A DNA stretch of 64,000 bases from Comamonas sp. (GCA_015478895.1 JADMKK010000008.1:62001-126000), one strand, 5' to 3'. Counted from the first letter of the stretch, positions 7,704-17,216 are shown. The notes: generated by a model from the letters alone, not told the origin. A program made the numbers and translations.

Positions 7704-10094
7704 TTAGTCCCTGAACAAGTCAAGTATGCGATTGCGTTCTTCAGGGGCAGGTGCTGGGGTTGAGGCATCGCTGTCAAGGCTGGTGCTCGGTTCGCTCATG
7801 CCTAGCGATGTCACGCCTGCACTTCCGGTGAATTCATCAAAATACCATTCGCCCCCCAGGTTCACGACACCCGGAGGCACTGGGTAGCTTTCGGCCACAG
7901 GTACACCCTTCAAAGCATGCTGCATGAAGTCGATCCAGATAGGCAGGCTCAAGCCGCCGCCGGTTTCACGTGAGCCCAAATTGCGCGGCGTGTCATAACC
8001 AATCCAGGTAACTGCTGCAATAGTGGGTTGGTAGCCAGCAAACCAGGCATCGACCGCATCATTCGTGGTGCCAGTCTTACCGTACAGGTCGGGCCGCTTC
8101 AACGTCGATTGCGCGCGCGCTGCGGTACCGGAGCGTGCGACGTGCTGTAGCAGGCTGTTCATCACAAATGCATTGCGTTCATCAATCGCACGAGGCTGCT
8201 GGGTCAAAAGCTGCGGCTGGTACTCCGATAACACGCGGCCTTTCGGATCGGTGATTTTGGAAATCAGCCAAGGGTTGACGCGGTGTCCGCCATTGGCAAA
8301 CACAGCAAAACCAGCGGCAAGTTGCATGGGCGTGACGGCTCCGGCCCCGAGGGCCATCGTCAAATAGGATGGATGTTTGGCCGCATCAAAACCAAAACGG
8401 CTTACCCATTCCTGACCAAATTTGGGTGTGGTGTGTTCCAGCAAACGAATGGATGGAATGTTCCTGGATTTAGCCAAGGCAGTCCGCACCGTCATCGGGC
8501 CTTCAAAGCGACCATCATAGTTTCTGGGCTGCCAAGGCTGACCGCCGGTCACTGTAGCGCCATAAAAAATAGGTGCGTCATTGACGAGCGTGGCAGGGCT
8601 GACGCCCTTTTCTAGCGCTGCAGAGTAAAGGAAAGGTTTGAAGCTAGAGCCTGGCTGTCTCCAAGCCTGCGTAACGTGATTGAATTTGTTCTTTTGAAAG
8701 TCAAAGCCACCTACCAGCGCGCGTATGGCGCCTGTGCGCGGATCCAGAGCGATAAAAGCGCCTTCGACTTCCGGGAGCTGGGTCGCTGCCCAGGTATCTT
8801 TGCCTGTTTGAATGACGCGTATGACTGCGCCGGCACGGATTTTAATATTGGGAGCGGCTTTGTCACTGAGGCCCGATTCAACAGGTTTGAGGCCTGCGCC
8901 GCTGAGGGTGAGCTTTTCACCATCAGGACGCTGAACAGTCAGTTTGTTCTTCGCTACTTCAAGCACCACTGCGGCCAATACATCACCATTGTCAGGATGT
9001 TGAGCCAGCGTGTCGTCAATCACGTCTTCCAGCGCTTGCCGATCGTTAGGCAAGGCAATGAATTTTTCAGGGCCGCGATAACGTTGGCGGCGCTCATATT
9101 CCATGATGCCTTTGCGCAAAGCGTCGTAAGCAGCTTCTTGCTCACCAGCATTCAATGTGGTGTAGATGTTTAAACCACGCGTATAGGCTTCATCGCCATA
9201 CTGTGCATAGACCAGCTGGCGCGCCATCTCTGCCACGTATTCCGCGTGGGTACCGGCATTGCGGCTTGCAGTGCGAAGCTGCAGAGGTTCTTCACTTGCC
9301 ATGCGCGCTTGCTCATGAGTGATAAATCCATTTTCCGCCATGCGCTCAATAATGTAGAGCTGGCGTATGCGTGCACGCTTAGGATTGCTAATCGGATTGT
9401 AGGCAGAAGGTGCCTTAGGCAGCCCTGCCAACATAGCCGCTTCTGCAATCGTGACATCCTTCAAAGGCTTGCCAAAGTAGACTTCGCTGGCTGCAGCGAA
9501 GCCATAAGCCCGATGTCCTAAGAAGATCTGGTTCATATAGATCTCAAGGATTTTTTCCTTGGTCAGCAAATGTTCCAGCTTGAAAGTGAGCAAAATTTCG
9601 TAAATTTTTCGTGTGTAAGTCTTCTCGCTAGACAGATACACATTCCGGGCTACCTGCATGGTAATGGTGGATGCACCCTGGCTTTTTACCTTGCCCAAGT
9701 TTGCCAAAGCCGCGCGCAGCATGCCTTTGTAATCAACGCCGCCGTGCTCAAAAAAGCGCGTGTCTTCAATAGCCAGAACTGCGTCGACCATCACCTTCGG
9801 TATCTCAGTGATGGGTGTGAGCGTGCGTCGCTCTTCTCCGAACTCACCAATCAGTGCCCCTTCCGCAGAATAGATTCTTAATGGCAGTTTGGGACGGTAG
9901 TCGGCCAGCTCCGAAACATCGGGCAGGTTTGGATACGCCATAGAAAGCGCAACGGCAATCACCATAGTTAGTGCTACAGCGCCGGCGACTATCAAGGCGG
10001 TTAACCATAACAATGCGCGTAAAAGCCAATGCATTCGGGGGGCGGGAGCTCGTTGGGGAGAAGACTTCTCACGAGATTCTGGAGATGTAGGCAT
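7704..10094 (-). CDS. mrcA: Penicillin-binding protein 1A (bifunctional transglycosylase/transpeptidase)
   Basis: A 796-residue class A PBP that polymerises and cross-links peptidoglycan. After a basic cytoplasmic tail a single membrane helix spans about residues 24-52. The GT51 transglycosylase domain carries the catalytic Glu110 in AIEDTRFFEHGGVDYKG and QVARNVYLS. The transpeptidase domain has the SxxK nucleophile Ser483-Lys486 in PGSSFKPF, SRN near IPSIRLLE, and K673-T-G-T. An insert between the domains (about 310-430) fits the OB-like region of PBP1A. The C-terminal tail is Ser/Pro-rich. It is divergent from pilM, the usual ponA-pilM arrangement in proteobacteria. CTCAAAAGGAG lies upstream of its ATG. 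Confidence 0.95.
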   Translation of the reverse strand: MPTSPESREKSSPQRAPAPRMHWLLRALLWLTALIVAGAVALTMVIAVALSMAYPNLPDVSELADYRPKLPLRIYSAEGALIGEFGEERRTLTPITEIPKVMVDAVLAIEDTRFFEHGGVDYKGMLRAALANLGKVKSQGASTITMQVARNVYLSSEKTYTRKIYEILLTFKLEHLLTKEKILEIYMNQIFLGHRAYGFAAASEVYFGKPLKDVTIAEAAMLAGLPKAPSAYNPISNPKRARIRQLYIIERMAENGFITHEQARMASEEPLQLRTASRNAGTHAEYVAEMARQLVYAQYGDEAYTRGLNIYTTLNAGEQEAAYDALRKGIMEYERRQRYRGPEKFIALPNDRQALEDVIDDTLAQHPDNGDVLAAVVLEVAKNKLTVQRPDGEKLTLSGAGLKPVESGLSDKAAPNIKIRAGAVIRVIQTGKDTWAATQLPEVEGAFIALDPRTGAIRALVGGFDFQKNKFNHVTQAWRQPGSSFKPFLYSAALEKGVSPATLVNDAPIFYGATVTGGQPWQPRNYDGRFEGPMTVRTALAKSRNIPSIRLLEHTTPKFGQEWVSRFGFDAAKHPSYLTMALGAGAVTPMQLAAGFAVFANGGHRVNPWLISKITDPKGRVLSEYQPQLLTQQPRAIDERNAFVMNSLLQHVARSGTAARAQSTLKRPDLYGKTGTTNDAVDAWFAGYQPTIAAVTWIGYDTPRNLGSRETGGGLSLPIWIDFMQHALKGVPVAESYPVPPGVVNLGGEWYFDEFTGSAGVTSLGMSEPSTSLDSDASTPAPAPEERNRILDLFRD

Positions 10095-10340
10095 GACGCT
10101 CCACTCAAAAGGAGAAATAGCATTATAGGAATGGTCCTAAACGCATAGCATGAGCAAGGGGAGTGTGGTGCAAAGGAATAGATCAGCGAGCGAGCGCTGA
10201 TGCGGAGCAAATCGTTAGCTTTTCACAACGGCACGCATGAAGCTAACAATACGATCTTTTTGCCGGCTGGAAGTCTATGCTGATAGCATGCTTTTCAGTA
10301 GTAATTTCAACATCAAAATGAAACAGGAAGGGAGGGGCTG
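10095..10340. promoter_or_regulatory. Divergent ponA/pilM intergenic region with inverted repeats
   Basis: These 246 bases must hold the promoters of ponA (leftward) and pilM (rightward). I see a short hairpin ATCAGCG/CGCTGAT (10182-10188, 10195-10201) and an 8-bp perfect inverted repeat GTTAGCTT/AAGCTAAC (10214-10221, 10240-10247) with an 18-base spacer that could be an operator. A GG-N10-GC arrangement (GGCACGCATGAAGC at 10230-10243) resembles a sigma-54 promoter in the -24 half but poorly in the -12 half. The pilM ribosome site, GGAAGGGAGGGG, ends the region. None of these functions can be confirmed by eye. Confidence 0.4.
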
Positions 10341-11420
10341 TTGTTCACTGCAGGATCCCTTTTTAAACGGAAACCAGTGCCTTTGATTGGTCTGGATATC
10401 AGTGCATCTGCTGTCAAGCTTGTCGAGCTTGACCAAGACAGCCAAGGTGGCTGGGTATTAGAGCGCTGCGCCTCTGAACCGCTCGAAATGGAATGGGTGG
10501 TAGATGGCAATATTGAAAAGTTTGACGAAGTCGCAGAGGCGATCAAGCGACTGCTCAAAAAAAGTGGCACCAAAGCCAAGCATGTTGCGTTAGCGTTGCC
10601 GCATTCAGCGGTCATTACAAAGAAGATCATTCTTTCTGGAAGCTTGAGCGAACAAGAACTTGAAGTTCAGGTTGAGTCCGAAGCCAGCCAATACATTCCA
10701 TTTCCCTTGGATGAAGTGAGCTTGGATTTCTGTGTCATTGGCCCCAATGCCAAAAATCCTGGGGATGTAGACGTATTACTGGCTGCTACACGTAAGGAAA
10801 AGGTTGAAGATCGCAATAATTTGGCGGTGCTGGTAGGACTGGCTCCTTTGGTTATGGACGTGGATTCACATGCATCGCGATTGGCTTCGGGGCGATGGCT
10901 GGAAAGCCGTGAAAATCCTGATGACGAACCATTGGTGGCCTTGATCAAAATCGGCGCACGCAACATTAGTTTGCAAGTTATTCGCAATGACGAAGTGTTA
11001 TACGACAGTGAGCAAGGTATTGGCGGCGCTCAATTGACGCAAATGATTGTTCGCCACTACGGATTTACCACTGAAGAGGCAGAACTTAAAAAAAGAATAA
11101 ACGATTTGCCCTCGGATTATTCTGATGCGGTAGTTAAATCTTTCGTGTCAACTCTATCTCAAGAGATTGCTCGAGCCTTGCAGTTCTTTTTTACAAGTAC
11201 TCCCTACAATAAGGTGCAGCACATATTGCTTTTTGGCGGCGGTGCGAATACCGAAGGTTTAGCGCAAGCGGTTCAAGCTCAGATGGAAATTAATACCATG
11301 ATAATAAATCCTTTTGAAGGCATGAGGGTTTCGTCGTCAGTTCATCAAAGTAAGTTGAAAAATGATGCTCCCGCCTATTTGACTGCTTGTGGTTTGGCCA
11401 TGCGGAGGTTTCTGTTGTGA
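10341..11420 (+). CDS. pilM: Type IV pilus assembly ATPase-like protein PilM
   Basis: This 359-residue actin-like cytoplasmic protein binds the PilN N-terminus and links the alignment complex to the pilus motor. Evidence is PLIGLDISASAVKLVEL at the N-terminus (first phosphate-binding loop of the FtsA-like fold), SEASQYIPFPLDEVSLDF, DVDSHASRLA and the late LLFGGGANTEGL loop. The start is TTG at 10341, chosen because a strong GGGAGG site sits 6-8 bases upstream and no ATG fits. Its last codon overlaps the pilN start (GTGA). From here to pilP the DNA is visibly AT-richer than the flanking genes. Confidence 0.93.
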   Translation: MFTAGSLFKRKPVPLIGLDISASAVKLVELDQDSQGGWVLERCASEPLEMEWVVDGNIEKFDEVAEAIKRLLKKSGTKAKHVALALPHSAVITKKIILSGSLSEQELEVQVESEASQYIPFPLDEVSLDFCVIGPNAKNPGDVDVLLAATRKEKVEDRNNLAVLVGLAPLVMDVDSHASRLASGRWLESRENPDDEPLVALIKIGARNISLQVIRNDEVLYDSEQGIGGAQLTQMIVRHYGFTTEEAELKKRINDLPSDYSDAVVKSFVSTLSQEIARALQFFFTSTPYNKVQHILLFGGGANTEGLAQAVQAQMEINTMIINPFEGMRVSSSVHQSKLKNDAPAYLTACGLAMRRFLL

Positions 11421-12019
11421 TTCTGATCAACCTCCTCCCGCACAGAGAGATTGCGAGAAAACGACGTAAAGAGGCTTTTCAGGTAACCTTGTTCATGTCT
11501 CTCCTTGCCGGAATTTTGGCCGCTAGCTTGGTTTATTGGTGGTTTCAGCAAAGAATTGAAGAGCAGGGAAATCGCAACTCTTATCTGAAGTCTCAAATAG
11601 CAGTATTGAATCAGCAGATCAAAGAAATTGAGGGGCTAGAAGGAGAAATTACGTCTCTGAGAGAAAGACAGAAAGCTGTAGAAGATCTTCAGTCCAATAG
11701 AAATTTGCCCGTTCATTTGTTGAATGAATTGGTGCAGCAGTTGCCAGAGGGCGTTTACGTTACTTCTTTAAAACAAACGGGGTTATCGATTGAGATAAGG
11801 GGTGTTGCGCAATCCAACGAGCGGGTTTCTGAAGTGCTGCGTAATTTTTCAGGAAATACCCAATGGTTCAGCAGACCAGAACTGAGAGAAATCGTCGCGG
11901 GAACAGTTGATCTTTCACCTAAAGACCAGCGTAAGGTCGTGAATTTCAGCTTAGGTTTTTCTTTGGTGTTACCAACCGAGGCCGAGAAAAATAAAGGTAC
12001 GGGGGAGGGTCAAGGATGA
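11417..12019 (+). CDS. pilN: Type IV pilus inner-membrane protein PilN
   Basis: A 200-residue bitopic protein of the pilus alignment complex. The short cytoplasmic N-terminus INLLPHRE (residues 3-10 after initiation at GTG 11417) is the conserved peptide that docks into PilM. One membrane helix follows (about 22-42, FMSLLAGILAASLVYWWF), then a coiled coil rich in Glu/Gln/Lys (about 45-90) and a periplasmic ferredoxin-like domain. The GTG start overlaps the pilM stop (GTGA), which fixes it over the upstream in-frame ATG at 11387. The stop overlaps pilO by ATGA. Confidence 0.92.
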   Translation: MILINLLPHREIARKRRKEAFQVTLFMSLLAGILAASLVYWWFQQRIEEQGNRNSYLKSQIAVLNQQIKEIEGLEGEITSLRERQKAVEDLQSNRNLPVHLLNELVQQLPEGVYVTSLKQTGLSIEIRGVAQSNERVSEVLRNFSGNTQWFSRPELREIVAGTVDLSPKDQRKVVNFSLGFSLVLPTEAEKNKGTGEGQG

Positions 12020-12681
12020 AAATCTCCAAGAAAATGCCTTCGATGGACATAGCCGCTTCGCTCGACCACGTTAAACAGCAGTTTCAAAATTTAAATCCCA
12101 ATGATCCCTCCGTCTGGCCGGTCATACCTCGCATTCTTTTATGTGTCGCAATTGCAGTGCTGACTGCAGGCGCTGCTTGGTATTTCTACCTTAGCAATTT
12201 TGAATCCGAGTTGGAGCATGAGCGCGCCCAGGAAGTGGCTTTGCGAAATGAATTTCAGTCCAAACTTTTAAAGTCTGTCAGCTTGGAAGCGCTGAAAAAG
12301 CAACGTGCACAAGTTCAACAATATGTGCTTCAATTAGAGCGCCAGCTCCCTAGTAAAGCTGAAATGGCAGCCTTGCTTTCAGATATTAACCAAGCGGGTT
12401 TAGGGCGAAGCCTGCAATTTGAAATGTTCAAGCCTAGCAATATCGTGGTAAAAGATTTTTATGCGGAGTTGCCCATCACTTTGCGAGTTTCAGGTGGTTT
12501 TCACGATATGGGAGCTTTTGCTGCGGATGTGGCGAATTTATCTCGTATTGTGACTCTGGATGATATTGTAATAAGCCCTCGTGGCGATGATGGTTCCTTG
12601 GTTTTTGATGCCACAGCAAGAACTTACCGATATCTGGATGCTGAAGAAATTACCTCCAAAAGAAAATCGGTGGGTAAATAA
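12016..12681 (+). CDS. pilO: Type IV pilus inner-membrane protein PilO
   Basis: A 221-residue partner of PilN; the two form a periplasmic heterodimer that spans the gap to PilP and the secretin. The layout is a cytoplasmic arm, one membrane helix at about 35-58 (IPRILLCVAIAVLTAGAAWYF), a coiled coil (about 62-115) and a ferredoxin-like domain ending near DIVISPRGDDGSLVF. PilO of this family typically shows KAEMAALLSDINQAGLGRSL, which is visible here. ATG overlaps the pilN stop, and the stop overlaps the pilP start by one base. Confidence 0.92.
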   Translation: MKISKKMPSMDIAASLDHVKQQFQNLNPNDPSVWPVIPRILLCVAIAVLTAGAAWYFYLSNFESELEHERAQEVALRNEFQSKLLKSVSLEALKKQRAQVQQYVLQLERQLPSKAEMAALLSDINQAGLGRSLQFEMFKPSNIVVKDFYAELPITLRVSGGFHDMGAFAADVANLSRIVTLDDIVISPRGDDGSLVFDATARTYRYLDAEEITSKRKSVGK

Positions 12682-13232
12682 TGATTAAATCCAATAATTA
12701 CTTTCATTTTTTATACGGCATATTTTTTTTACTGCTGGTTGGATGTGGTAGTGAAGATCAGCATGATCTAAATCAGTGGGTGCAAGAACAACGAAACGCA
12801 GTGCGGCCCCGTGTGCAAGCGTTGTCAGAACCTTTGGTATTTAAGCCTCAGCCTTATATTTCTGCTAATGGTGTAGAGCCCTTTAGCAAGATTAAGTTAA
12901 CCAAAGTTTTGAGTAAGGAGTCGGCACAAAATTCCTCCAATATAGCGTTGTTACATGCTGAGCAAAACCGCCTAAAGGAAGATCTTGAAAGCTATCCGCT
13001 AGATAGTATTGTCATGGTCGGAAGTCTGAAAAAAGAAGGACAAGACACGGCTTTACTTCGCGTCAATCAACTGATTTATCCCGTTAGACCTGGTAACTAT
13101 CTTGGCCAAAATTACGGTCGAATTACGGAGATCAGCGAACAGAGCATCAAGCTGCGAGAAGTCGTCCAGGACTCAAATGGAGACTGGGCAGAAAGAATAA
13201 CGAAGCTTGATTTGCAAGAGGGGAATAAATAA
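12681..13232 (+). CDS. pilP: Type IV pilus lipoprotein PilP
   Basis: A 183-residue lipoprotein linking PilN/PilO to the PilQ secretin. The signal peptide ends in LVGC with the acylated Cys22. A flexible stretch follows, then the HR-like beta domain with SIVMVGSLKKEGQDTALLRV, YPVRPGNYLGQNYGRI and IKLREVVQDSNGDW, all characteristic of PilP. The start overlaps the pilO stop and the stop overlaps pilQ. Its first 60 bases are among the most AT-rich coding DNA in the window. Confidence 0.93.
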   Translation: MIKSNNYFHFLYGIFFLLLVGCGSEDQHDLNQWVQEQRNAVRPRVQALSEPLVFKPQPYISANGVEPFSKIKLTKVLSKESAQNSSNIALLHAEQNRLKEDLESYPLDSIVMVGSLKKEGQDTALLRVNQLIYPVRPGNYLGQNYGRITEISEQSIKLREVVQDSNGDWAERITKLDLQEGNK

Positions 13233-15355
13233 TGGCATCCACAAAAACATTGAATCCATTGCGCTGGTGCGCTATGTTGGTAGCGACCCTTTCTTCCTCG
13301 TGCTTGTGGGCCGCGAGCATACAAGCTGTCAGCGGCAGTCTGCAGGACGGGACGCAAGTTATTCGGATTGATCTTTCTGAGCCCTTGGCTGCTCCAGTAA
13401 CAGGTTTCGCGATTCAGTCGCCAGCTCGTATTGCCTTGGACTTTCCCGGTACAAGCAGTGGGCTAGACCAACCGCAAGTTGACATTCAACAAGGCAACTT
13501 AACCTCCGTGAATGTGGTTGAGGCTTCTGGTCGCACGAGAGTCGTGCTGAATTTGAAAGCCCCAACTACTTATCGCACCGAGGCATCCGGAAATAGCGTA
13601 TTGGTGTTTTTGGAGTCAGTGCAAGCGGTCTCTTCTGCCATTCAGCCACCTGTTTCCACTTCGAAACGCATGCTGCCTGCCGCATTGGTGGATGGGGGCG
13701 CTTCTCCGCTAAAAGATTTGGATTTTCGCCGTGGTAGTGATAGCGCCGGGCGGATTGTTGTCGATTTAGGCTCACCCACTGTTAGCGCTGATGTTCGTCC
13801 TGATGGAAAGGGGCTGAGGGTTGAGTTCTTGAAGACGAGCTTGCCAGAAGGGTTGCGTCGCCGCCTCGACGTAGTCGACTTTGGGACGCCTGTCCAAACG
13901 ATCACTGCCAGCCAGCAAGGGGAGCGTGTTCGTATGCAGGTTGATATCGATGGGGAGTGGGAGCACAGTGCCTACCAAAGCGATAACCAATTTGTATTGG
14001 AAGTGCGTGCCAAGAAAGTTGATACGACCAAGTTAACCCAAGGCCCGGGCTTTAGTGGTGAACGGTTGTCCCTCAATTTTCAAAATATTGAAGTGCGTTC
14101 ACTGCTTCAAGTGATTGCAGATTTTACGAACTTCAATATTGTGACTTCAGACACGGTGGGCGGTGCCTTGACTCTACGTCTTAAGGATGTTCCGTGGGAT
14201 CAGGCGTTGAACATCATCATGGAGGCTAAAGGCCTCGGCATGAAAAAAAATGGCAATGTGCTGTGGATAGCGCCCAAAGATGAAATTGATGAGCGCACCA
14301 AAAAAGATTTTGAGTCTGCTCGTAGCATTGAACAGTTAGAGCCATTGCGCACGCAGGGCTTCCAAATCAATTACGCCAAGGCAGAGGAGTTGAAGAAGCA
14401 AATTGCGGACAACAGTGGAAGCAGCGAAGCCAGCACGCGCTTTCTTTCCAGCAGGGGTTCTGCGATTGCGGAGCCGCGTACCAACCAGTTGTTCGTTACT
14501 GACACACCCAATAAGCTGGAAGAGATCGCGAACCTGCTCAAGAAATTTGATGTCCCGGTCCGCCAAGTGCTCATTGAGGCGCGCATTGTGGAGGCACGAG
14601 ATACGTTTGGCCGCGCGTTGGGTGTCAAGTTTGGTGCCGGAACAGCTGGGAATTTGTTAGGCCATAACCGCTGGAGTGCGGGTAGCGTGTACCAAGATGT
14701 GGTTGGCGGTGCCGCTGGCGCAGGAAGCGGTTTAGCCGGCCCAGGAACTACCTCCAGTCCTTTCTTTAATCTGCCAGCGACGCTGTCCACCGGTGTGGCT
14801 CCTGCCTCTATCGGGCTGTCCATCTTTAACAGTGCGAACACAAGGTTCTTGGCCTTAGAACTCTCTGCAATGGAGTCTGAAGGGGTCGGAAAAATTGTTT
14901 CCAGCCCGCGTTTGCTCACCGCAGACCAAACACAGGCAGTCATTGAGCAAGGTACGGAGTACCCTTACACGCAAACCGCGCCCAACGGAGCGACAACGGT
15001 TGCTTTCAAGAAAGCCGTGCTCAAACTGGAAGTGGTGCCGCAGATTACGCCCGAAGGCAACATTATTCTGGATCTGGATCTGAACAAAGATTCCCGTGGT
15101 GAGACCACCTTGCAAGGGGTGGCCATTGACACCAAACATATCAAGACCCAGGTGCTGGTGGAAAACGGCGGTACGGTCGTCATTGGTGGTATTTTTGAGA
15201 TGGAAGAAACCAACCAAGTCAATAAAGTGCCGCTACTGGGTGATATTCCTGTGGTGGGCAATCTATTTAAGAACAACACCCGTGAATCAACCAAGCGAGA
15301 AATGCTGGTGTTCATTACTCCGCGGATGGTGACGGATGCGATTGCGCGCAACTAG
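13232..15355 (+). CDS. pilQ: Type IV pilus secretin PilQ
   Basis: A 707-residue outer-membrane secretin through which the pilus exits. A signal peptide ends at about residue 28 (LWAA-SIQ). Two peptidoglycan-binding AMIN domains follow (about 30-115 and 155-260). Next come a secretin/TonB short N-terminal domain (RLSLNFQNIEVRSLLQVIAD, about 283-350), an N1 domain (about 375-460), and the secretin core (about 465-700) with VEARIVEARDTFGRALGVKF, KIVSSPRLLTADQTQAVIEQ and the closing VPLLGDIPVVGNLFKN. The length is normal for PilQ. It completes the pilMNOPQ operon; pilin genes are not in the window. Confidence 0.95.
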   Translation: MASTKTLNPLRWCAMLVATLSSSCLWAASIQAVSGSLQDGTQVIRIDLSEPLAAPVTGFAIQSPARIALDFPGTSSGLDQPQVDIQQGNLTSVNVVEASGRTRVVLNLKAPTTYRTEASGNSVLVFLESVQAVSSAIQPPVSTSKRMLPAALVDGGASPLKDLDFRRGSDSAGRIVVDLGSPTVSADVRPDGKGLRVEFLKTSLPEGLRRRLDVVDFGTPVQTITASQQGERVRMQVDIDGEWEHSAYQSDNQFVLEVRAKKVDTTKLTQGPGFSGERLSLNFQNIEVRSLLQVIADFTNFNIVTSDTVGGALTLRLKDVPWDQALNIIMEAKGLGMKKNGNVLWIAPKDEIDERTKKDFESARSIEQLEPLRTQGFQINYAKAEELKKQIADNSGSSEASTRFLSSRGSAIAEPRTNQLFVTDTPNKLEEIANLLKKFDVPVRQVLIEARIVEARDTFGRALGVKFGAGTAGNLLGHNRWSAGSVYQDVVGGAAGAGSGLAGPGTTSSPFFNLPATLSTGVAPASIGLSIFNSANTRFLALELSAMESEGVGKIVSSPRLLTADQTQAVIEQGTEYPYTQTAPNGATTVAFKKAVLKLEVVPQITPEGNIILDLDLNKDSRGETTLQGVAIDTKHIKTQVLVENGGTVVIGGIFEMEETNQVNKVPLLGDIPVVGNLFKNNTRESTKREMLVFITPRMVTDAIARN

Positions 15356-15372
15356 CTTGTTTTTGCGCTGAC

Positions 15373-15406
15373 AATGCAGGGCCGCTTTGAGCGGCCTTGC
15401 TGCATT
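15373..15406 (+). other. Hairpin between pilQ and aroK
   Basis: Nested pairing AATGCAG/CTGCATT outside GGCCGC/GCGGCC (15380-15385, 15391-15396) around TTTGA. It lacks a clear T-tract, so it may be a weak attenuator or processing site rather than a terminator; it ends 7 bases before the aroK ATG. Confidence 0.5.
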
Positions 15407-15413
15407 AATCCCT

Positions 15414-15989
15414 ATGCCCAAAGATACTGCTTTGCATTTTTCTCTCATCGGCCTGCCAGGCTCTGGTAAATCCACCATAGGGCGGCATTTGTCGCGGGTA
15501 TGGGACATTCCGTTTGTGGACACTGACCATGTGATTGAGCAACGCTTAAGTTGCAGCATCAAAGACTACTTCGCGAGTCACGGAGAAGCGGCGTTTCGTG
15601 ACATGGAGTCTGAAGTGTTGGCGCAATTGCTGGCGCAGCCGCAAAGCTCGGTCATCTCCACCGGCGGTGGCGCGATTTTGCGGGCACAGAACCGTGCGGT
15701 ACTGAAAGCGCACAGCACGGTGTTTTATCTCCAAGCCAGTCCGGAAGATATTGCACGGCGATTGCGCAGCGACACCACACGTCCGCTGCTACAAGGCGAC
15801 GATCCACTCAAGCGTTTGCGTAGTTTGTTCACCATACGCAGTCCCCTTTATCTGGAGACCGCGCACTATGTGATTGATTCGATTCGGCAAAACACGGTCC
15901 AAGTGACTCGGAAAATTTGCATGCAGGCAGAATTGGCGGGTATCTTGCCCTCCAAATGCTGTGGCAAACGCATGAAGGATGTGAATTAG
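15414..15989 (+). CDS. aroK: Shikimate kinase AroK
   Basis: A 191-residue NMP-kinase-fold enzyme phosphorylating shikimate at the 3-hydroxyl in aromatic amino acid synthesis. Walker A is GLPGSGKST (about 13-21), the shikimate-binding Asp lies in DTDHVIEQ, FRDMESEVL has the Arg/Glu pair, STGGGAIL is the substrate loop, and the lid Arg lies in TTRPLLQG. I chose ATG 15414 because the kinase core begins about 7 residues later; a TTG at 15387 would fall inside a hairpin. aroB follows, the common aroK-aroB pairing, here downstream of pilQ as in many gamma- and betaproteobacteria. Confidence 0.95.
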   Translation: MPKDTALHFSLIGLPGSGKSTIGRHLSRVWDIPFVDTDHVIEQRLSCSIKDYFASHGEAAFRDMESEVLAQLLAQPQSSVISTGGGAILRAQNRAVLKAHSTVFYLQASPEDIARRLRSDTTRPLLQGDDPLKRLRSLFTIRSPLYLETAHYVIDSIRQNTVQVTRKICMQAELAGILPSKCCGKRMKDVN

Positions 15990-16034
15990 CCGGTGCTATA
16001 ACTGGGCCAGCTCTTTTGCTGTACCCCTGATTGA

Positions 16035-16060
16035 CAAGGCCGCCTGCGGCCTTGCTTGTT
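16035..16060 (+). terminator. Terminator-like hairpin between aroK and aroB
   Basis: A perfect 8-bp stem CAAGGCCG/CGGCCTTG (16035-16042, 16047-16054) around CCTG, followed by CTTGTTTGT. The T-tract is imperfect, so partial termination or mRNA end formation is more likely than a strict stop. Confidence 0.5.
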
Positions 16061-16076
16061 TGTAAAGACCATTGCC

Positions 16077-17213
16077 GTGACCGAATCCGAACAGTGCCAG
16101 ACCGTCCACATTGACTTGGGCGAACGTTCCTACCCCATCGTGATTGCTGCGGGCTTGATCGAACAAGCTGCGACGTTCGCTGCATGCCCCAACGCGGCGC
16201 AGGCGGTGATTGTGACCAACACCACAGTGCAGCCTCTGTATGCGGCACAACTGAAGGCTGCGTTGCAAAGCAAATATGGGCAGGTCCATACCGTGGTGCT
16301 GCCCGATGGAGAAGCACACAAAGATTGGGTCACGCTGAATCTGATATTTGACGGGATGCTGGCCAACGGCTGTGATCGCAAGACGGTGCTATTTGCCTTG
16401 GGCGGGGGCGTGATTGGTGACATGACCGGTTTTGCCGCAGCCAGCTATATGCGCGGCGTGCCCTTTGTGCAGGTGCCTACCACCCTGCTGTCGCAGGTCG
16501 ATTCCAGCGTAGGCGGTAAAACGGCCATCAATCACCCGTTGGGCAAGAACATGATCGGTGCCTTCTACCAGCCGCAATTGGTGGTGTGTGATGTGGCTTC
16601 ACTTAATACCTTGCCTGCACGTGAAATAGCTGCCGGTCTGGGTGAAATCATCAAATACGGCCCGATTGCGGATATGAATTTCTTCACCTGGCTGGAAGAG
16701 CATGTCGATGCTCTGCGCCAACGTGACCGGGGCGCGCTGATGCATGCGGTGCAGCGCAGCGTGGAGATCAAAGCCTGGGTGGTGGGGCAGGACGAAAAAG
16801 AAGCCGGGCTGCGCGCCATCTTGAACTTTGGCCACACCTTTGGCCATGCCATTGAAGCCGGCATGGGCTATGGCAATTGGCTGCATGGCGAAGGTGTGGC
16901 GGCCGGCATGGTGATGGCGGCCCACCTGTCCCAGCGCTTGGGGCTGGTCGATGTGGAGTTCGTGCAGCGTTTGACGCGATTGATTGAACGTGCGGGCCTG
17001 CCAACGCGTGGCGCGGTACTGGACGCCGCTGACAATGCGGGCGCTTACCTGGAACACATGCGCGTGGACAAAAAAGCGGAGGCCGGTGCCATTCGCTTTG
17101 TTTTGATTGATGGCCCCGGCAAAGCCGTGGTGCGCTCCGCGCCTGATGCGCTGGTGCGTGAGGTGATTGACCTGTGCTGCTCGCAAGGTGTGGGCATTCA
17201 GGTTGCTGAGTGA
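16077..17213 (+). CDS. aroB: 3-dehydroquinate synthase AroB
   Basis: A 378-residue NAD- and metal-dependent enzyme converting DAHP to 3-dehydroquinate, step two of the shikimate pathway. Hallmarks are [50 protein letters not shown] and the metal-binding histidines in [10 protein letters not shown] and NWLHGEGV. The start is uncertain. GTG at 16077 gives [20 protein letters not shown], in line with family N-termini; TTG at 16056 would lie directly on the preceding hairpin with no ribosome site. Confidence 0.94.
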   Translation: MTESEQCQTVHIDLGERSYPIVIAAGLIEQAATFAACPNAAQAVIVTNTTVQPLYAAQLKAALQSKYGQVHTVVLPDGEAHKDWVTLNLIFDGMLANGCDRKTVLFALGGGVIGDMTGFAAASYMRGVPFVQVPTTLLSQVDSSVGGKTAINHPLGKNMIGAFYQPQLVVCDVASLNTLPAREIAAGLGEIIKYGPIADMNFFTWLEEHVDALRQRDRGALMHAVQRSVEIKAWVVGQDEKEAGLRAILNFGHTFGHAIEAGMGYGNWLHGEGVAAGMVMAAHLSQRLGLVDVEFVQRLTRLIERAGLPTRGAVLDAADNAGAYLEHMRVDKKAEAGAIRFVLIDGPGKAVVRSAPDALVREVIDLCCSQGVGIQVAE

Positions 17214-17216
17214 AAG

